Positions 47,827-61,513 of a stretch of 64,000 nucleotides of DNA are shown piece after piece. Made by a program: the position numbers and the translations under genes. The stretch lies in the NCBI RefSeq assembly GCF_019195435.1, contig NZ_CP078069.1:2666001-2730000 (forward strand), in the 5' to 3' direction. Each line of letters begins with the position of its first letter. Within the stretch, counting starts at the first letter, position 1. This stretch comes from Comamonas sp. NLF-1-9 (GTDB lineage: Bacteria; Pseudomonadota; Gammaproteobacteria; Burkholderiales; Burkholderiaceae_C). The notes under the pieces were generated by a model, which saw only the letters and a program-made list of their open reading frames with translations, was not told where the DNA came from and did not search any database.

Positions 47827-48258
47827 ATGGCGAAGAAAATCGTCGGCTTCATCAAGCTGCAAGTGCCAGCTGGCAAGGCCAACCCATCACCCCCCATCGG
47901 TCCTGCGCTGGGTCAGCGCGGACTGAACATCATGGAGTTCTGCAAGGCGTTCAACGCGCAGACCCAGGGCGTGGAGCCCGGTCTGCCCTTGCCGGTGGTG
48001 ATCACCGCGTTTGCCGACAAGAGCTTCACCTTCATCATCAAGACGCCGCCCGCGACCGTGCTGATCAAGAAGGCGATCAAGCTGGACAAGGGTTCGGCCA
48101 ATGCCAAGGCGAGCAAGGTGGGCAAGATCACGCGCGATCAGCTCGAAGAGATTGCCAAGACCAAGCTCAAGGACATGAATGCCGCCGACGTGGACGCCGC
48201 CGTGCGCACGCTCGCCGGTTCGGCCCGCTCGATGGGCGTTGCGGTGGAGGGCGTGTAA
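47827..48258 (+). CDS. rplK: 50S ribosomal protein L11
   Basis: This 143-residue protein has [20 protein letters not shown] at the start, FNAQTQ, and [12 protein letters not shown]. It binds the GTPase-centre RNA of 23S. AAGGAG precedes the start. rplA begins directly at the next base after its stop. Confidence 0.97.
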   Translation: MAKKIVGFIKLQVPAGKANPSPPIGPALGQRGLNIMEFCKAFNAQTQGVEPGLPLPVVITAFADKSFTFIIKTPPATVLIKKAIKLDKGSANAKASKVGKITRDQLEEIAKTKLKDMNAADVDAAVRTLAGSARSMGVAVEGV

Positions 48259-48954
48259 ATGGCCAAGCTCACGAAGAAGCAGAAGGCCCTGCAGGGCAAG
48301 GTGGACAGCGGCAAGCTTTATCCGCTGGCGGATGCGCTCGCCATCGTCAAGGAAGCGGCGACGGCCAAGTTCGATGAATCCATCGACGTGGCGGTGCAGC
48401 TCGGCGTCGATGCCAAGAAGTCCGACCAGGTGGTGCGCGGCGCCGTGGTGCTGCCCAACGGCACCGGCAAGGTCAAGCGCGTGGCGGTGTTCGCCCAAGG
48501 CGCCAAGGCCGAAGAGGCAAGCGCTGCCGGCGCCGACGTGGTGGGCATGGACGACCTGGCGGCACGCGTCAAGGCCGGCGACATGCCGTTTGACGTGGTG
48601 ATTGCCGCGCCCGACGCGATGCGCGTGGTCGGCCAGCTCGGCCAGATCCTGGGCCCGCGCGGCCTGATGCCCAACCCCAAGGTGGGTACCGTGACGCCGG
48701 ACGTCGCCACTGCGGTGAAGAACGCCAAGGCGGGTCAGGTGCAGTTTCGCGTGGACAAGGCCGGCATCGTGCATTCGACCATCGGCCGCCGTTCGTTCGA
48801 GACCGACAAGCTGCAGGGCAACCTGGTGGCGCTGGTGGATGCGCTCACCAAGGCAAAGCCCGCTACCAGCAAGGGTGTGTACCTGCGCAAGGTGGCGGTG
48901 TCCAGCACCATGGGCCTGGGCGTGCGCGTGGACACGCAGACCCTGAACGGCTGA
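48259..48954 (+). CDS. rplA: 50S ribosomal protein L1
   Basis: The 231-residue protein has the L1 signature ([15 protein letters not shown]) and the ending [15 protein letters not shown]. It forms the L1 stalk and in E. coli represses the L11 operon by binding its leader mRNA. It starts immediately after rplK. Confidence 0.97.
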   Translation: MAKLTKKQKALQGKVDSGKLYPLADALAIVKEAATAKFDESIDVAVQLGVDAKKSDQVVRGAVVLPNGTGKVKRVAVFAQGAKAEEASAAGADVVGMDDLAARVKAGDMPFDVVIAAPDAMRVVGQLGQILGPRGLMPNPKVGTVTPDVATAVKNAKAGQVQFRVDKAGIVHSTIGRRSFETDKLQGNLVALVDALTKAKPATSKGVYLRKVAVSSTMGLGVRVDTQTLNG

Positions 48955-49187
48955 GCGGGTGCAAGGAATTGGGGTGCCTTCGCGGGCGCCCCGGAGGTGG
49001 GCGGCGCGCCAGCGCGCTGGCCATCCAAGACCGTTGGTGTGCTCACCGGGAGCACTTAAACCCTGAAGGGCCAACGCAGATGGCGATCCCGCTGAGAACG
49101 GAATGAAGGTTCCCCAACAGTTGGTCGCTGCAAACCAAGCGCGCATTGAGGGGTTCGCCCCGAGGTGCGCATACGAAGGAGTAGACC
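48955..49187 (+). promoter_or_regulatory. rplJ leader, candidate L10 autoregulatory RNA
   Basis: This 233-base stretch between rplA and rplJ has hairpins (for example GGGGTGCC-TTCGC-GGGCGCCCC near 48971-48991). L10 (with L7/L12) represses its own translation through a leader of this size in many bacteria. A promoter for rplJL-rpoBC may also lie here. The folding was judged by eye. Confidence 0.5.
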
Positions 49188-49694
49188 TTGAGTCTGAATC
49201 GCAGTGAGAAAGAAGCGGTCATCAGTGAAGTGACCGAACTCGCCGCCAAAGCTCAAACGCTCGTGATCGCCGAGTACCGTGGCATCACGGTGGCCGACAT
49301 GACCAAGTTGCGTGCCAGTGCGCGCGGCCAGGGTGTGAGTCTGAGTGTTCTGAAGAACACTCTGGCGCGCCGGGCCGTCAATGGCAGCAACTTCGAAGTG
49401 CTGGCCGACCAGATGACCGGCCCGCTGATCTATGGCTTCTCCGAAGACGCCGTGGCCGCCGCAAAGGTGGTGGCCGATTTCGCGAAGACCAACGACAAGC
49501 TGGTGATTCGCGGCGGTGCCTTCGCGGGCAAGACCCTGGACGTGAACGGCGTGAAGGAGCTGGCCAGCATTCCCTCCAAGGACGTGCTGCTGGCCCAGCT
49601 GTGTGGCTTGCTCATGTCGCCGATTTCCCGCACCGCGGTGGTGCTGGGCGCGCTGGCGACGAAGAAGGGCGAAGGTGCGCCGGCAGCCGCCTGA
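49188..49694 (+). CDS. rplJ: 50S ribosomal protein L10
   Basis: This 168-residue protein starts at a TTG, after GAAGGAG, with the canonical [37 protein letters not shown] is also typical. It anchors L7/L12 dimers to the ribosome. The TTG start may lower translation or support the leader control. Confidence 0.95.
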   Translation: MSLNRSEKEAVISEVTELAAKAQTLVIAEYRGITVADMTKLRASARGQGVSLSVLKNTLARRAVNGSNFEVLADQMTGPLIYGFSEDAVAAAKVVADFAKTNDKLVIRGGAFAGKTLDVNGVKELASIPSKDVLLAQLCGLLMSPISRTAVVLGALATKKGEGAPAAA

Positions 49695-49745
49695 GGCGGT
49701 GTGCGCACGCGTTATCCAACAAACCAACATTCCTAGGAAATCAAA

Positions 49746-50126
49746 ATGGCATTCGACAAAGACGCATTCCTGACCGCGCTGGACGGCATGACCGTGCTGG
49801 AACTCAACGACCTGGTCAAGGCGATTGAAGAGAAGTTTGGCGTGAGCGCCGCCGCCATGGCCGCGCCGGCCGCTGGTGGCGCCGCCGGTGGCGCTGCCGC
49901 CGCAGCCGAAGAGAAGACTGAGTTCGACCTGGTGCTGGCCGAAGTGGGCGCCAACAAGGTCTCGGTCATCAAGGCGGTGCGCGAGATCACCGGCCTGGGC
50001 CTGAAGGAGGCCAAGGACCTGGTGGACGGCGCGCCCAAGACCGTCAAGGAAGCGATGCCCAAGGCCGACGCCGAGGCCGCTGCCAAGAAGCTTACCGAGG
50101 CGGGCGCCAAGGCCGAGCTCAAGTAA
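49746..50126 (+). CDS. rplL: 50S ribosomal protein L7/L12
   Basis: This 126-residue protein has an N-terminal dimerisation helix ([20 protein letters not shown]), an Ala-rich hinge, and the C-terminal domain ([32 protein letters not shown]). It recruits GTPase factors. Confidence 0.97.
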   Translation: MAFDKDAFLTALDGMTVLELNDLVKAIEEKFGVSAAAMAAPAAGGAAGGAAAAAEEKTEFDLVLAEVGANKVSVIKAVREITGLGLKEAKDLVDGAPKTVKEAMPKADAEAAAKKLTEAGAKAELK

Positions 50127-50136
50127 GACCTGCCGC

Positions 50137-50185
50137 AAGCGCCGGGCTGGAGGTCTTGCAAAGAGGCCTCCAGCCCTTGGCGCTT
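50137..50185 (+). terminator. rplL-rpoB intergenic hairpin (attenuator/processing site)
   Basis: AAGCGCCGGGCTGGAGG pairs with CCTCCAGCCCTTGGCGCTT around a loop of about 13 bases. There is no U-run, so partial attenuation or RNase III cleavage, as known between rplL and rpoB in E. coli, is likelier than full termination. The rest of the gap to 50406 holds no gene. Confidence 0.6.
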
Positions 50186-50406
50186 GTGGGTGCCAGCGCT
50201 GCGAAGCGCACCAGAAAGCGGCCCATGGGCTGTTTTCTAGTGTCTTTCGCTCTTGTCCGACAACGAAAGACGCCTTGGTTCGGGCGATGTGCAATGCATC
50301 GCCGTCCGCCATGGTTGGTAGTGGCCAACCGCCAAGCCCGCGGAGCCTGCACGTCCGCGGGAGCAGTCGTCGAAGACCACTTTTCATGTCTTTGCCCGGA
50401 GTATTC

Positions 50407-53400
50407 ATGGCCCCAACATCCACGTACAGCTATACCGAACGCAAACGCATCCGCAAGAATTTCGGCACGCGCGACAGCGTGCTCGAAGTGCCCTACCTGC
50501 TGCAGATGCAAAAGGACGCTTACACCGCGTTCCTGCAGGCCGAAGTCCCTCCGAAGAAACGCACTGCCGAAGGTCTGCAGGCCGCTTTCCTGTCGGCTTT
50601 CCCCATCGTCTCGCACAACGGCTTCGTGGAGATGAAGTTCGTCGAGTACAACCTGGCCAAGCCCACGTTCGACGTGCGCGAATGCCAGACGCGCGGCCTC
50701 ACGTTCGCCTCGGCCGTGCGCGCGCGCGTGCAGCTCATCATCTACGACCGCGACGCCTCGACCAAGGACTCCAAGGTGGTCAAGGAGGTCAAGGAGCAAG
50801 AGGTCTACATGGGCGAAGTGCCGCGCATGACGGACAAGGGCTCCTTCGTGATCAACGGCACCGAGCGCGTGATCGTCAGCCAGCTGCACCGCTCGCCCGG
50901 CGTGTTCTTCGAGCACGACAAGGGCAAGACGCACAGCTCTGGCAAGCTGCTGTTCTCGGCGCGCATCATTCCCTATCGCGGCTCCTGGCTGGACTTCGAG
51001 TTCGACCCCAAGGACATCCTGTACTTCCGCGTGGACCGTCGGCGCAAGATGCCGGTGACCATCTTGCTCAAGGCGATCGGCCTGAACAACGAGCAGATCC
51101 TGGCGCACTTCTTCGTCAACGACAACTTCCGCCTGATGGATTCGGGCGCGCAGATGGAATTCGTCGCCGATCGCCTCAAGGGCGAGGTGGCGCGCTTTGA
51201 CATCACCGACAAGTCGGGCAAGGTGGTCGTTGCCAAGGACAAGCGCATCACCGCGCGCCATACGCGCGAGCTCGAGCAGTCCAAGACGAGCTGGATCAGC
51301 GTGCCCGAGGACTTTCTCATCGGCCGCGTGCTCGCGCACAACATTGTCGACGGCGACACCGGCGAGATCATCGCCAAGGCCAACGACGAGCTGACCGAGG
51401 CGCTGCTCAAGACGCTGCGCACGGCGGGCGTGAAGGAGCTGCCCTGCATCCACACCAATGAGCTCGATCAGGGGCCTTACATCTCGCAGACCCTGCGCAT
51501 GGACGAGACCAGCGACGAGTTCGCCGCGCGCGTGGCCATCTACCGCATGATGCGCCCCGGCGAGCCGCCGACCGAGGACGCGGTGCAGGCCTTGTTCCAG
51601 CGCCTGTTCTACAACCACGACACCTACGACTTGTCGCGCGTGGGGCGCATGAAGTTCAACGCCAAGGTAGGCCGCGAGGAATCGACCGGCCCCATGGTGC
51701 TGTCCAACGAGGACATCCTGGCCGTGGTCAAGATCCTGGTCGATCTGCGCAACGGCAAGGGCGAGGTCGACGACATCGACCATCTGGGCAATCGCCGCGT
51801 GCGCTGCGTGGGCGAGCTCGCCGAGAACCAGTACCGCACGGGCTTGGCGCGCATCGAGAAGGCCGTGAAGGAGCGCCTGGGTCAGGCCGAGCAAGACCCC
51901 TTGATGCCGCACGACCTGATCAACTCCAAGCCGATTTCCGCCGCGCTCAAGGAGTTCTTCGGTGCCTCGCAGCTCAGCCAGTTCATGGACCAGACCAACC
52001 CGCTGGCCGAGATCACGCACAAGCGCCGCGTTTCGGCCCTCGGCCCGGGGGGCCTGACGCGCGAGCGCGCCGGTTTTGAAGTGCGCGACGTGCACGTCAC
52101 GCACTACGGCCGCGTGTGCCCGATCGAAACGCCTGAAGGCCCGAACATCGGCCTGATCAATTCGCTCGCCTTGTACGCGCGCCTGAACGAGTACGGCTTC
52201 ATCGAGACGCCCTACCGCCGCGTGGTCGATGGCAAGGTGACCGACGAGATCGACTACCTCTCGGCCATTGAAGAGGGCAAGTACATCATTGCCCAGGCCA
52301 ATGCGGCGCTGGACGACAAGGGGCGCCTCACCGGCGAACTGGTGAGCGCGCGCGAGCAGGGCGAATCCACGCTGGTCTCGGCCGACCGCGTGCAGTACAT
52401 GGACGTCTCGCCCGCGCAGATCGTCTCGGTGGCGGCCTCTCTCGTGCCCTTCCTGGAGCACAACGACGCCAACCGCGCGCTGATGGGCGCCAACATGTCG
52501 CGCCAGGCGGTGCCGGTACTGCGCCCCGAAAAGCCCCTGGTGGGCACGGGCATAGAGCGCGTGGCCGCGATCGACTCGGGTACCGTGGTGACGGCCGAGC
52601 GCGGCGGCGTGGTCGATTACGTGGATGCAACCCGCATCGTGATCCGCGTGCACGACGACGAGGCCGTGGCCGGCGAAGTGGGTGTGGACATCTACAACCT
52701 GATCAAGTACCAGCGCTCCAACCAGAACACCAACATCCACCAGCGCCCCATCGTCAAGAAGGGCGACGTACTGGCCAAGGGCGACGTGATTGCCGACGGT
52801 GCTTCGACCGACCTGGGCGAGATCGCGATCGGGCAGAACATGCTGATCGCCTTCATGCCCTGGAACGGCTACAACTTCGAGGATTCCATCCTGATCAGCG
52901 AGCGCGTGGTGGCCGACGACCGCTATACCAGCGTGCACATCGAAGAGCTCGTGGTGATGGCGCGCGACACCAAGCTCGGTGCCGAGGAAATCACGCGCGA
53001 CATTCCCAACCTCTCGGAGCAGCAGCTCAATCGTCTGGACGACTCGGGCATCATCTACGTGGGCGCCGAGGTGCAGCCGGGCGACACGCTGGTCGGCAAG
53101 GTCACGCCCAAGGGCGAGACCACGCTGACGCCGGAAGAAAAGCTGCTGCGCGCAATCTTTGGCGAGAAGGCCTCCGACGTGAAGGACACCTCGCTGCGCG
53201 TGGAGCAGGGCAGCCAGGGCACGGTGATCGACGTGCAGGTGTTCACCCGCGAAGGCATACAGCGCGACAAGCGTGCGCAGCAGATCATCGACGACGAGCT
53301 CAAGCGCTATCGCCTGGACCTGAACGACCGCCTGCGCATCGTCGAGGCCGACGCGTTCGACCGCATCGAGAAGCTGCTTACCGGCAAGGTCGCCAACGGC

Positions 53401-54531
53401 GGACCGAACAAGCTGCCCAAGGGCAGCAAGCTGGACAAGGCTTACCTTGCGAGCGTCGATCGCCACCACTGGTTCGACATCCGCCTGGCGGACGACACCG
53501 TGGCTGCGCAGCTCGAATCCATGAAGAACGCGATGGAGCACACGCGCCACGAGTTCGACCTGGCGTTTGAAGAAAAGCGCAAGAAGCTCACCCAGGGCGA
53601 CGAGCTGCCTGCGGGCGTGCTCAAGATGGTCAAGGTCTACCTGGCCGTCAAGCGCCGCCTGCAACCCGGCGACAAGATGGCCGGGCGCCATGGCAACAAG
53701 GGTGTGGTGTCCAAGATCGTCCCCGTCGAAGACATGCCCTACATGGAAGACGGCACGCCGGCCGACATCGTCCTGAACCCGCTGGGCGTGCCCTCGCGCA
53801 TGAACATCGGCCAGGTGCTGGAAGTGCACCTGGGCTGGGCCGCCAAGGGGCTGGGCCAGCGCATTGCCGACATGCTCGACCAGCAGGCCAAGGTGGCCGA
53901 GCTGCGCAAGTTCATGGAGAAGATCTACACCACCCGCGGGCGCAAGGACGGCCTGGCGCTGCTGGGCGACGAGGATCTGCTGGCCATGGCGCAGGAGCTG
54001 CGCTCGGGCGTGCCGTTTGCCTCTCCGGTCTTCGACGGCGCGACCGAAGAAGAGATCAAGGAGATGCTGCAACTGGCCTACCCGGACGAGATCGCCAAGG
54101 CCAAGGGCCTGACCGCGCCGCGCACCCAGGCCTGGCTCTACGACGGGCGCACCGGCGAGCGTTTCGAGCGCCCGACCACCGTGGGCTACATGCACTACCT
54201 GAAGCTGCACCATCTGGTCGACGACAAGATGCACGCGCGCTCTACCGGCCCGTACTCGCTGGTCACGCAGCAGCCTCTGGGCGGCAAGGCGCAGTTTGGC
54301 GGCCAGCGCTTCGGCGAGATGGAAGTCTGGGCGCTGGAAGCCTACGGCGCGGCCTATGTGCTGCAGGAGATGCTCACGGTGAAGTCCGACGACGTGCAGG
54401 GCCGCACCAAGGTCTACGAGAACATCGTCAAGGGCGAGCACTCGATCGAGGCAGGCATGCCCGAATCCTTCAACGTGCTGATCAAGGAGATCCGCTCGCT
54501 GGGTCTGGATATCGAGTTGGACCGCTCCTGA
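50407..54531 (+). CDS. rpoB: RNA polymerase beta subunit
   Basis: The protein has 1374 residues and all beta-subunit landmarks: [12 protein letters not shown] at the N-terminus, the rifampicin region ([22 protein letters not shown], then [10 protein letters not shown], in parts) with wild-type residues at the usual resistance sites, and the C-terminal [25 protein letters not shown] segment. It is the catalytic core with beta-prime, encoded downstream. I chose ATG 50407 for its agreement with the family N-terminus; a longer upstream frame is not conserved. Confidence 0.98.
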   Translation: MAPTSTYSYTERKRIRKNFGTRDSVLEVPYLLQMQKDAYTAFLQAEVPPKKRTAEGLQAAFLSAFPIVSHNGFVEMKFVEYNLAKPTFDVRECQTRGLTFASAVRARVQLIIYDRDASTKDSKVVKEVKEQEVYMGEVPRMTDKGSFVINGTERVIVSQLHRSPGVFFEHDKGKTHSSGKLLFSARIIPYRGSWLDFEFDPKDILYFRVDRRRKMPVTILLKAIGLNNEQILAHFFVNDNFRLMDSGAQMEFVADRLKGEVARFDITDKSGKVVVAKDKRITARHTRELEQSKTSWISVPEDFLIGRVLAHNIVDGDTGEIIAKANDELTEALLKTLRTAGVKELPCIHTNELDQGPYISQTLRMDETSDEFAARVAIYRMMRPGEPPTEDAVQALFQRLFYNHDTYDLSRVGRMKFNAKVGREESTGPMVLSNEDILAVVKILVDLRNGKGEVDDIDHLGNRRVRCVGELAENQYRTGLARIEKAVKERLGQAEQDPLMPHDLINSKPISAALKEFFGASQLSQFMDQTNPLAEITHKRRVSALGPGGLTRERAGFEVRDVHVTHYGRVCPIETPEGPNIGLINSLALYARLNEYGFIETPYRRVVDGKVTDEIDYLSAIEEGKYIIAQANAALDDKGRLTGELVSAREQGESTLVSADRVQYMDVSPAQIVSVAASLVPFLEHNDANRALMGANMSRQAVPVLRPEKPLVGTGIERVAAIDSGTVVTAERGGVVDYVDATRIVIRVHDDEAVAGEVGVDIYNLIKYQRSNQNTNIHQRPIVKKGDVLAKGDVIADGASTDLGEIAIGQNMLIAFMPWNGYNFEDSILISERVVADDRYTSVHIEELVVMARDTKLGAEEITRDIPNLSEQQLNRLDDSGIIYVGAEVQPGDTLVGKVTPKGETTLTPEEKLLRAIFGEKASDVKDTSLRVEQGSQGTVIDVQVFTREGIQRDKRAQQIIDDELKRYRLDLNDRLRIVEADAFDRIEKLLTGKVANGGPNKLPKGSKLDKAYLASVDRHHWFDIRLADDTVAAQLESMKNAMEHTRHEFDLAFEEKRKKLTQGDELPAGVLKMVKVYLAVKRRLQPGDKMAGRHGNKGVVSKIVPVEDMPYMEDGTPADIVLNPLGVPSRMNIGQVLEVHLGWAAKGLGQRIADMLDQQAKVAELRKFMEKIYTTRGRKDGLALLGDEDLLAMAQELRSGVPFASPVFDGATEEEIKEMLQLAYPDEIAKAKGLTAPRTQAWLYDGRTGERFERPTTVGYMHYLKLHHLVDDKMHARSTGPYSLVTQQPLGGKAQFGGQRFGEMEVWALEAYGAAYVLQEMLTVKSDDVQGRTKVYENIVKGEHSIEAGMPESFNVLIKEIRSLGLDIELDRS

Positions 54532-54662
54532 GACCGAGTGGATTTAGGTAAAAAGTGAGCTGCTCGCGATGGTGCAACAAGGGTTTGAGAGTGTTTTATC
54601 TCTCAAATCATTGCCCGGCGCGCGCAGACAGCTAGTATTTTGGATGCAAGGGAAAGAGTCAC

Positions 54663-58892
<4,230 letters not shown>

Positions 58893-58915
58893 ACGCGGGC
58901 CACGGCCGTGAAGAC

Positions 58916-58952
58916 AGGCCCGCTGCAGCGCATGCTCGGCGGGCCTTTTTTT
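58916..58952 (+). terminator. Rho-independent terminator after rpoC
   Basis: AGGCCCGC (58916-58923) pairs with GCGGGCCT (58939-58946) and is followed by a run of seven T. It lies 23 bases after the rpoC stop. Confidence 0.88.
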
Positions 58953-58972
58953 GCGCCGCATCGCTTCAAGCC

Positions 58973-59518
58973 ATGAGCTGGATGCACGCCTTCCTTCTTG
59001 CGCTGGCCATCGCGCTGTTCTGGATGGTGGGCGCCTACAACCGCCTGGTACGCCAGCGCGCGGCGGTGCTGCAGGCCTTCGGCGCGCTCGATGCCTACTA
59101 CCTGCGCTGGATCACGCTGATTGGCGAATGCCTGGCGGCGCTGCGCGGCCCGCAGGAAGACGGCGCGCTGGCCAACGCCTGCGCTGCGGTGGACGCGGCC
59201 ACTGGCCAGCTCGGGGCCTCGCTTGCGGTGGCGCGCGCGCGCCCGCTCGACGGCGCGGCCATTGCCGCGCTGAGCGCGGGCACCCAGGCGCTGGCCGCTG
59301 CCTGGCAAGGCCTGCACCAGCACGCCGAGGGCGCGCCGCAGCCCGAACGCACCGCCCTGGCCTTGTGGGGCCGCCAGTACGAGGCGCTGCGCCAGCAAAG
59401 CCTGCCCACGCGCGAAGCCTTCAACGCTGCGGTGCAGGCCTACAACGGCGCCATCGGCCAGTTCCCGGCCAATCTGCTGGCCTGGCTGTTCGGCTTTCGC
59501 CGCAGCCAGGGCCTGTGA
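58973..59518 (+). CDS. LemA-family protein
   Basis: The protein has 181 residues with one N-terminal membrane segment (AFLLALAIALFWMVGAYNRLVR) and helical body. The C-terminus has the LemA hallmark AYNGAIGQFPANLLAWLFGF. It is cell-envelope located in related proteins, with unknown function. It overlaps rsmB by one base. Confidence 0.82.
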   Translation: MSWMHAFLLALAIALFWMVGAYNRLVRQRAAVLQAFGALDAYYLRWITLIGECLAALRGPQEDGALANACAAVDAATGQLGASLAVARARPLDGAAIAALSAGTQALAAAWQGLHQHAEGAPQPERTALALWGRQYEALRQQSLPTREAFNAAVQAYNGAIGQFPANLLAWLFGFRRSQGL

Positions 59519-60864
59519 TGCCCGAGCGCCGCGCGCCGCCGCTGTGGCAGCTCTTGACCGCCACCGCTGCCGCGCTGCGTGCGGTGATCGCGGGCGCTTC
59601 GGCCACCAGCGCCCTGGCGGCCACGCCGGCCGCGCTGCGCCCTGCGGTGCAGGCGCTGCTCTTTTATGCGCTGCGCCAGCTCGGGCGCGCGCGGGCGCTG
59701 GCGCGCCTGCTGGCGGCGCGCCCGCCGGCGGCCGACGCGCAGGCGCTGCTGCTCACCGCGCTCGCCCTGGCCTGGGATGAAGAGGCCGCGCCCTACACCT
59801 CTTTCACCCTGGTCAGCCAGGCGGTGGAAGCGGCCAAGCGCCAGCAGGCCACGCGCGCCCAGGCCGGCTTCATCAACGCCTGCCTGCGCCGCTTCCTGCG
59901 CGAGCGCGGCGCCCTTGTTGCCGCGAGCGAGCGCGACGAGGTCGCGCGCAGCAACCACCCCGCCTGGTGGCTGCGGCGGCTGCGCGCCGACCATCCCGCG
60001 CACTGGCAGCGCATCGTGCAGGCAAACAACACGCAGGCCTCCATGGTTCTGCGCATTTCAGAGTCAAAAACCACTCTCACCCAATACCAGCAAGCGCTGA
60101 CAGCTATTGAAATAGGTGCATACGAGCTGGGCGGGATGGCGCTTGCGCTGCAGCAGGCCGCGCCGGTGCAGGAGCTGCCGGGCTTTGCCGCCGGCTGGTT
60201 CGCGGTGCAGGATGCGGCCGCGCAGCGCGCCGCGCCGCTGCTGCTGCAAGGCCTCGATCAAGCGGCGCCGCTGCGCCTGCTCGACGCCTGCGCCGCGCCC
60301 GGTGGCAAGACCGCCCATATCGCGGACTGGGCACTGGCGCGGCGCGCCCCATGGAGCGTAACCGCGCTGGAAGTGGACGCACGGCGCGCCGCGCGCATCC
60401 ACGACAACCTGCAGCGCCTGGGCCTGCAGGCGCAGGTGCTGGTGGCCGACGCCGCCCAGCCTGCGCAGTGGTGGCAGGCCGCGGGCGGCGAGCCGTTTGA
60501 CGCCATCTTGCTCGATGCGCCCTGCACCGCTTCGGGCATCGTGCGCCGCCATCCCGACGTGCGCTGGCTGCGCCGCGAGAGCGACATCGCGCAACTGGCG
60601 GCGCAGCAGACGCGCCTGCTCGATGCGCTCTGGCCCTGCCTGCGCGCCGGCGGGCGGCTGCTGTATTGCACCTGCTCGGTGTTTCGCGCCGAAGGCGACG
60701 CGCAGGTGGCGGCGTTTCTTGCGCGCCACGGCGATGCGCGTCTGCTGCCCTCGCCCGGGCATTTGCTGCCCACGCCGGCGCACGCCGGTGGCACGCTCGG
60801 GGACAATGCCGAGAGTGAGCACGATGGTTTTTTCTATGCCCTGCTGCACAAGACGGCGCTCTGA
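59518..60864 (+). CDS. rsmB: 16S rRNA m5C967 methyltransferase
   Basis: The protein has 448 residues. An N-terminal NusB-like RNA-binding domain includes SFTLVSQAVEAAKRQ. The methyltransferase domain has LDACAAPGGKTAHIADWA for SAM binding, LLDAPCTASGIVRRHPDVRW and LLYCTCSVF with the catalytic Cys pair. It methylates C967 of 16S rRNA. Residues about 180-200 come from an in-frame repeat copy. It is longer than E. coli RsmB (429). Confidence 0.93.
   Translation: MPERRAPPLWQLLTATAAALRAVIAGASATSALAATPAALRPAVQALLFYALRQLGRARALARLLAARPPAADAQALLLTALALAWDEEAAPYTSFTLVSQAVEAAKRQQATRAQAGFINACLRRFLRERGALVAASERDEVARSNHPAWWLRRLRADHPAHWQRIVQANNTQASMVLRISESKTTLTQYQQALTAIEIGAYELGGMALALQQAAPVQELPGFAAGWFAVQDAAAQRAAPLLLQGLDQAAPLRLLDACAAPGGKTAHIADWALARRAPWSVTALEVDARRAARIHDNLQRLGLQAQVLVADAAQPAQWWQAAGGEPFDAILLDAPCTASGIVRRHPDVRWLRRESDIAQLAAQQTRLLDALWPCLRAGGRLLYCTCSVFRAEGDAQVAAFLARHGDARLLPSPGHLLPTPAHAGGTLGDNAESEHDGFFYALLHKTAL
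60056..60115 (+). repeat. AGCTAT-type dispersed repeat inside rsmB
   Basis: TTTCAGAGTCAAAAACCAC, then CCAGCAAGCGCTGACAGCTATTGAAATAGG in parts, has the same order as the copies at 23699 and in proA. It is translated in frame (SESKTTLTQYQQALTAIEIG). Confidence 0.6.
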
Positions 60865-61513
60865 AGCGCCCCGCCCATGGCTGCGTGCGCGCGCAGTGCT
60901 GGCGGCGCTGCTGCTGTGCCTGGGCAGCTTTGCCGCCGCGCAGACCGCCGCCGCGCCCGGCGCGCTGCAGCTGCAGGTGCAGCGCGACGCGCAGGGGGTG
61001 TATCTGTCGGCCCTGCTGCCGCTGCAGTTGCAGCCGGCGGTGGAAGACGCCCTGCTCAAGGGCATTGCCATGCACTTCGTCGCCGAGGCGCGCATCCTCA
61101 GCCCGCGCTGGTACTGGAGCGACAAGCTGCTGGTCCAGACGCAGCGCTATCTGCGCCTGAGCTATCAGCCGCTCACGCGCCGCTGGCGCCTGGTGCAGTC
61201 GCCCGAGCCGATCTCGCCGAGCGGCCTGGGCATCGTGCTGGGCCAGAACTACGACAGCCTGACCGAGGCGCTGGCCAGCATGCAGCGCATCTCGCGCTGG
61301 CAGGTGGCCGAGGCCGGCGCGCTGCAGGACGACGAGGCCTATACGCTGCGCTTTCACTACCGGCTGGACACCTCGCAGCTGCCGCGGCCGCTGCAATGGG
61401 GCACGGTGGGCGGCGCCAACTGGAGCCTGCATCTGCAGAGCAGCGCGGTGGTGCCGGCGCTGGGTGCCGCACCCGCACCGGAGGCGCCGCTCGTGCCGGC
61501 GGCGGGCTCATGA
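60836..61513 (+). CDS. DUF4390 domain protein
   Basis: From the ATG at 60836 the 225-residue protein has an N-terminal signal/anchor (RAVLAALLLCLGSFAAAQ) and a DUF4390 domain: LLPLQLQPAVEDALLKGIAM, HFVAEARILSPRWYWSD and NYDSLTEALASMQRI. It is probably periplasmic or membrane-attached, of unknown function. It lies between rsmB and ntrY, an arrangement conserved in Burkholderiales. It overlaps rsmB by 29 bases and ntrY by four. An ATG at 60824 is an alternative. Confidence 0.8.
   Translation: MPCCTRRRSEAPRPWLRARAVLAALLLCLGSFAAAQTAAAPGALQLQVQRDAQGVYLSALLPLQLQPAVEDALLKGIAMHFVAEARILSPRWYWSDKLLVQTQRYLRLSYQPLTRRWRLVQSPEPISPSGLGIVLGQNYDSLTEALASMQRISRWQVAEAGALQDDEAYTLRFHYRLDTSQLPRPLQWGTVGGANWSLHLQSSAVVPALGAAPAPEAPLVPAAGS

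Noticed and set aside
50119..54441. Open frame of 1440 codons on the minus strand
   Set aside because: It is antisense to rpoB; the composition is shadow-like.
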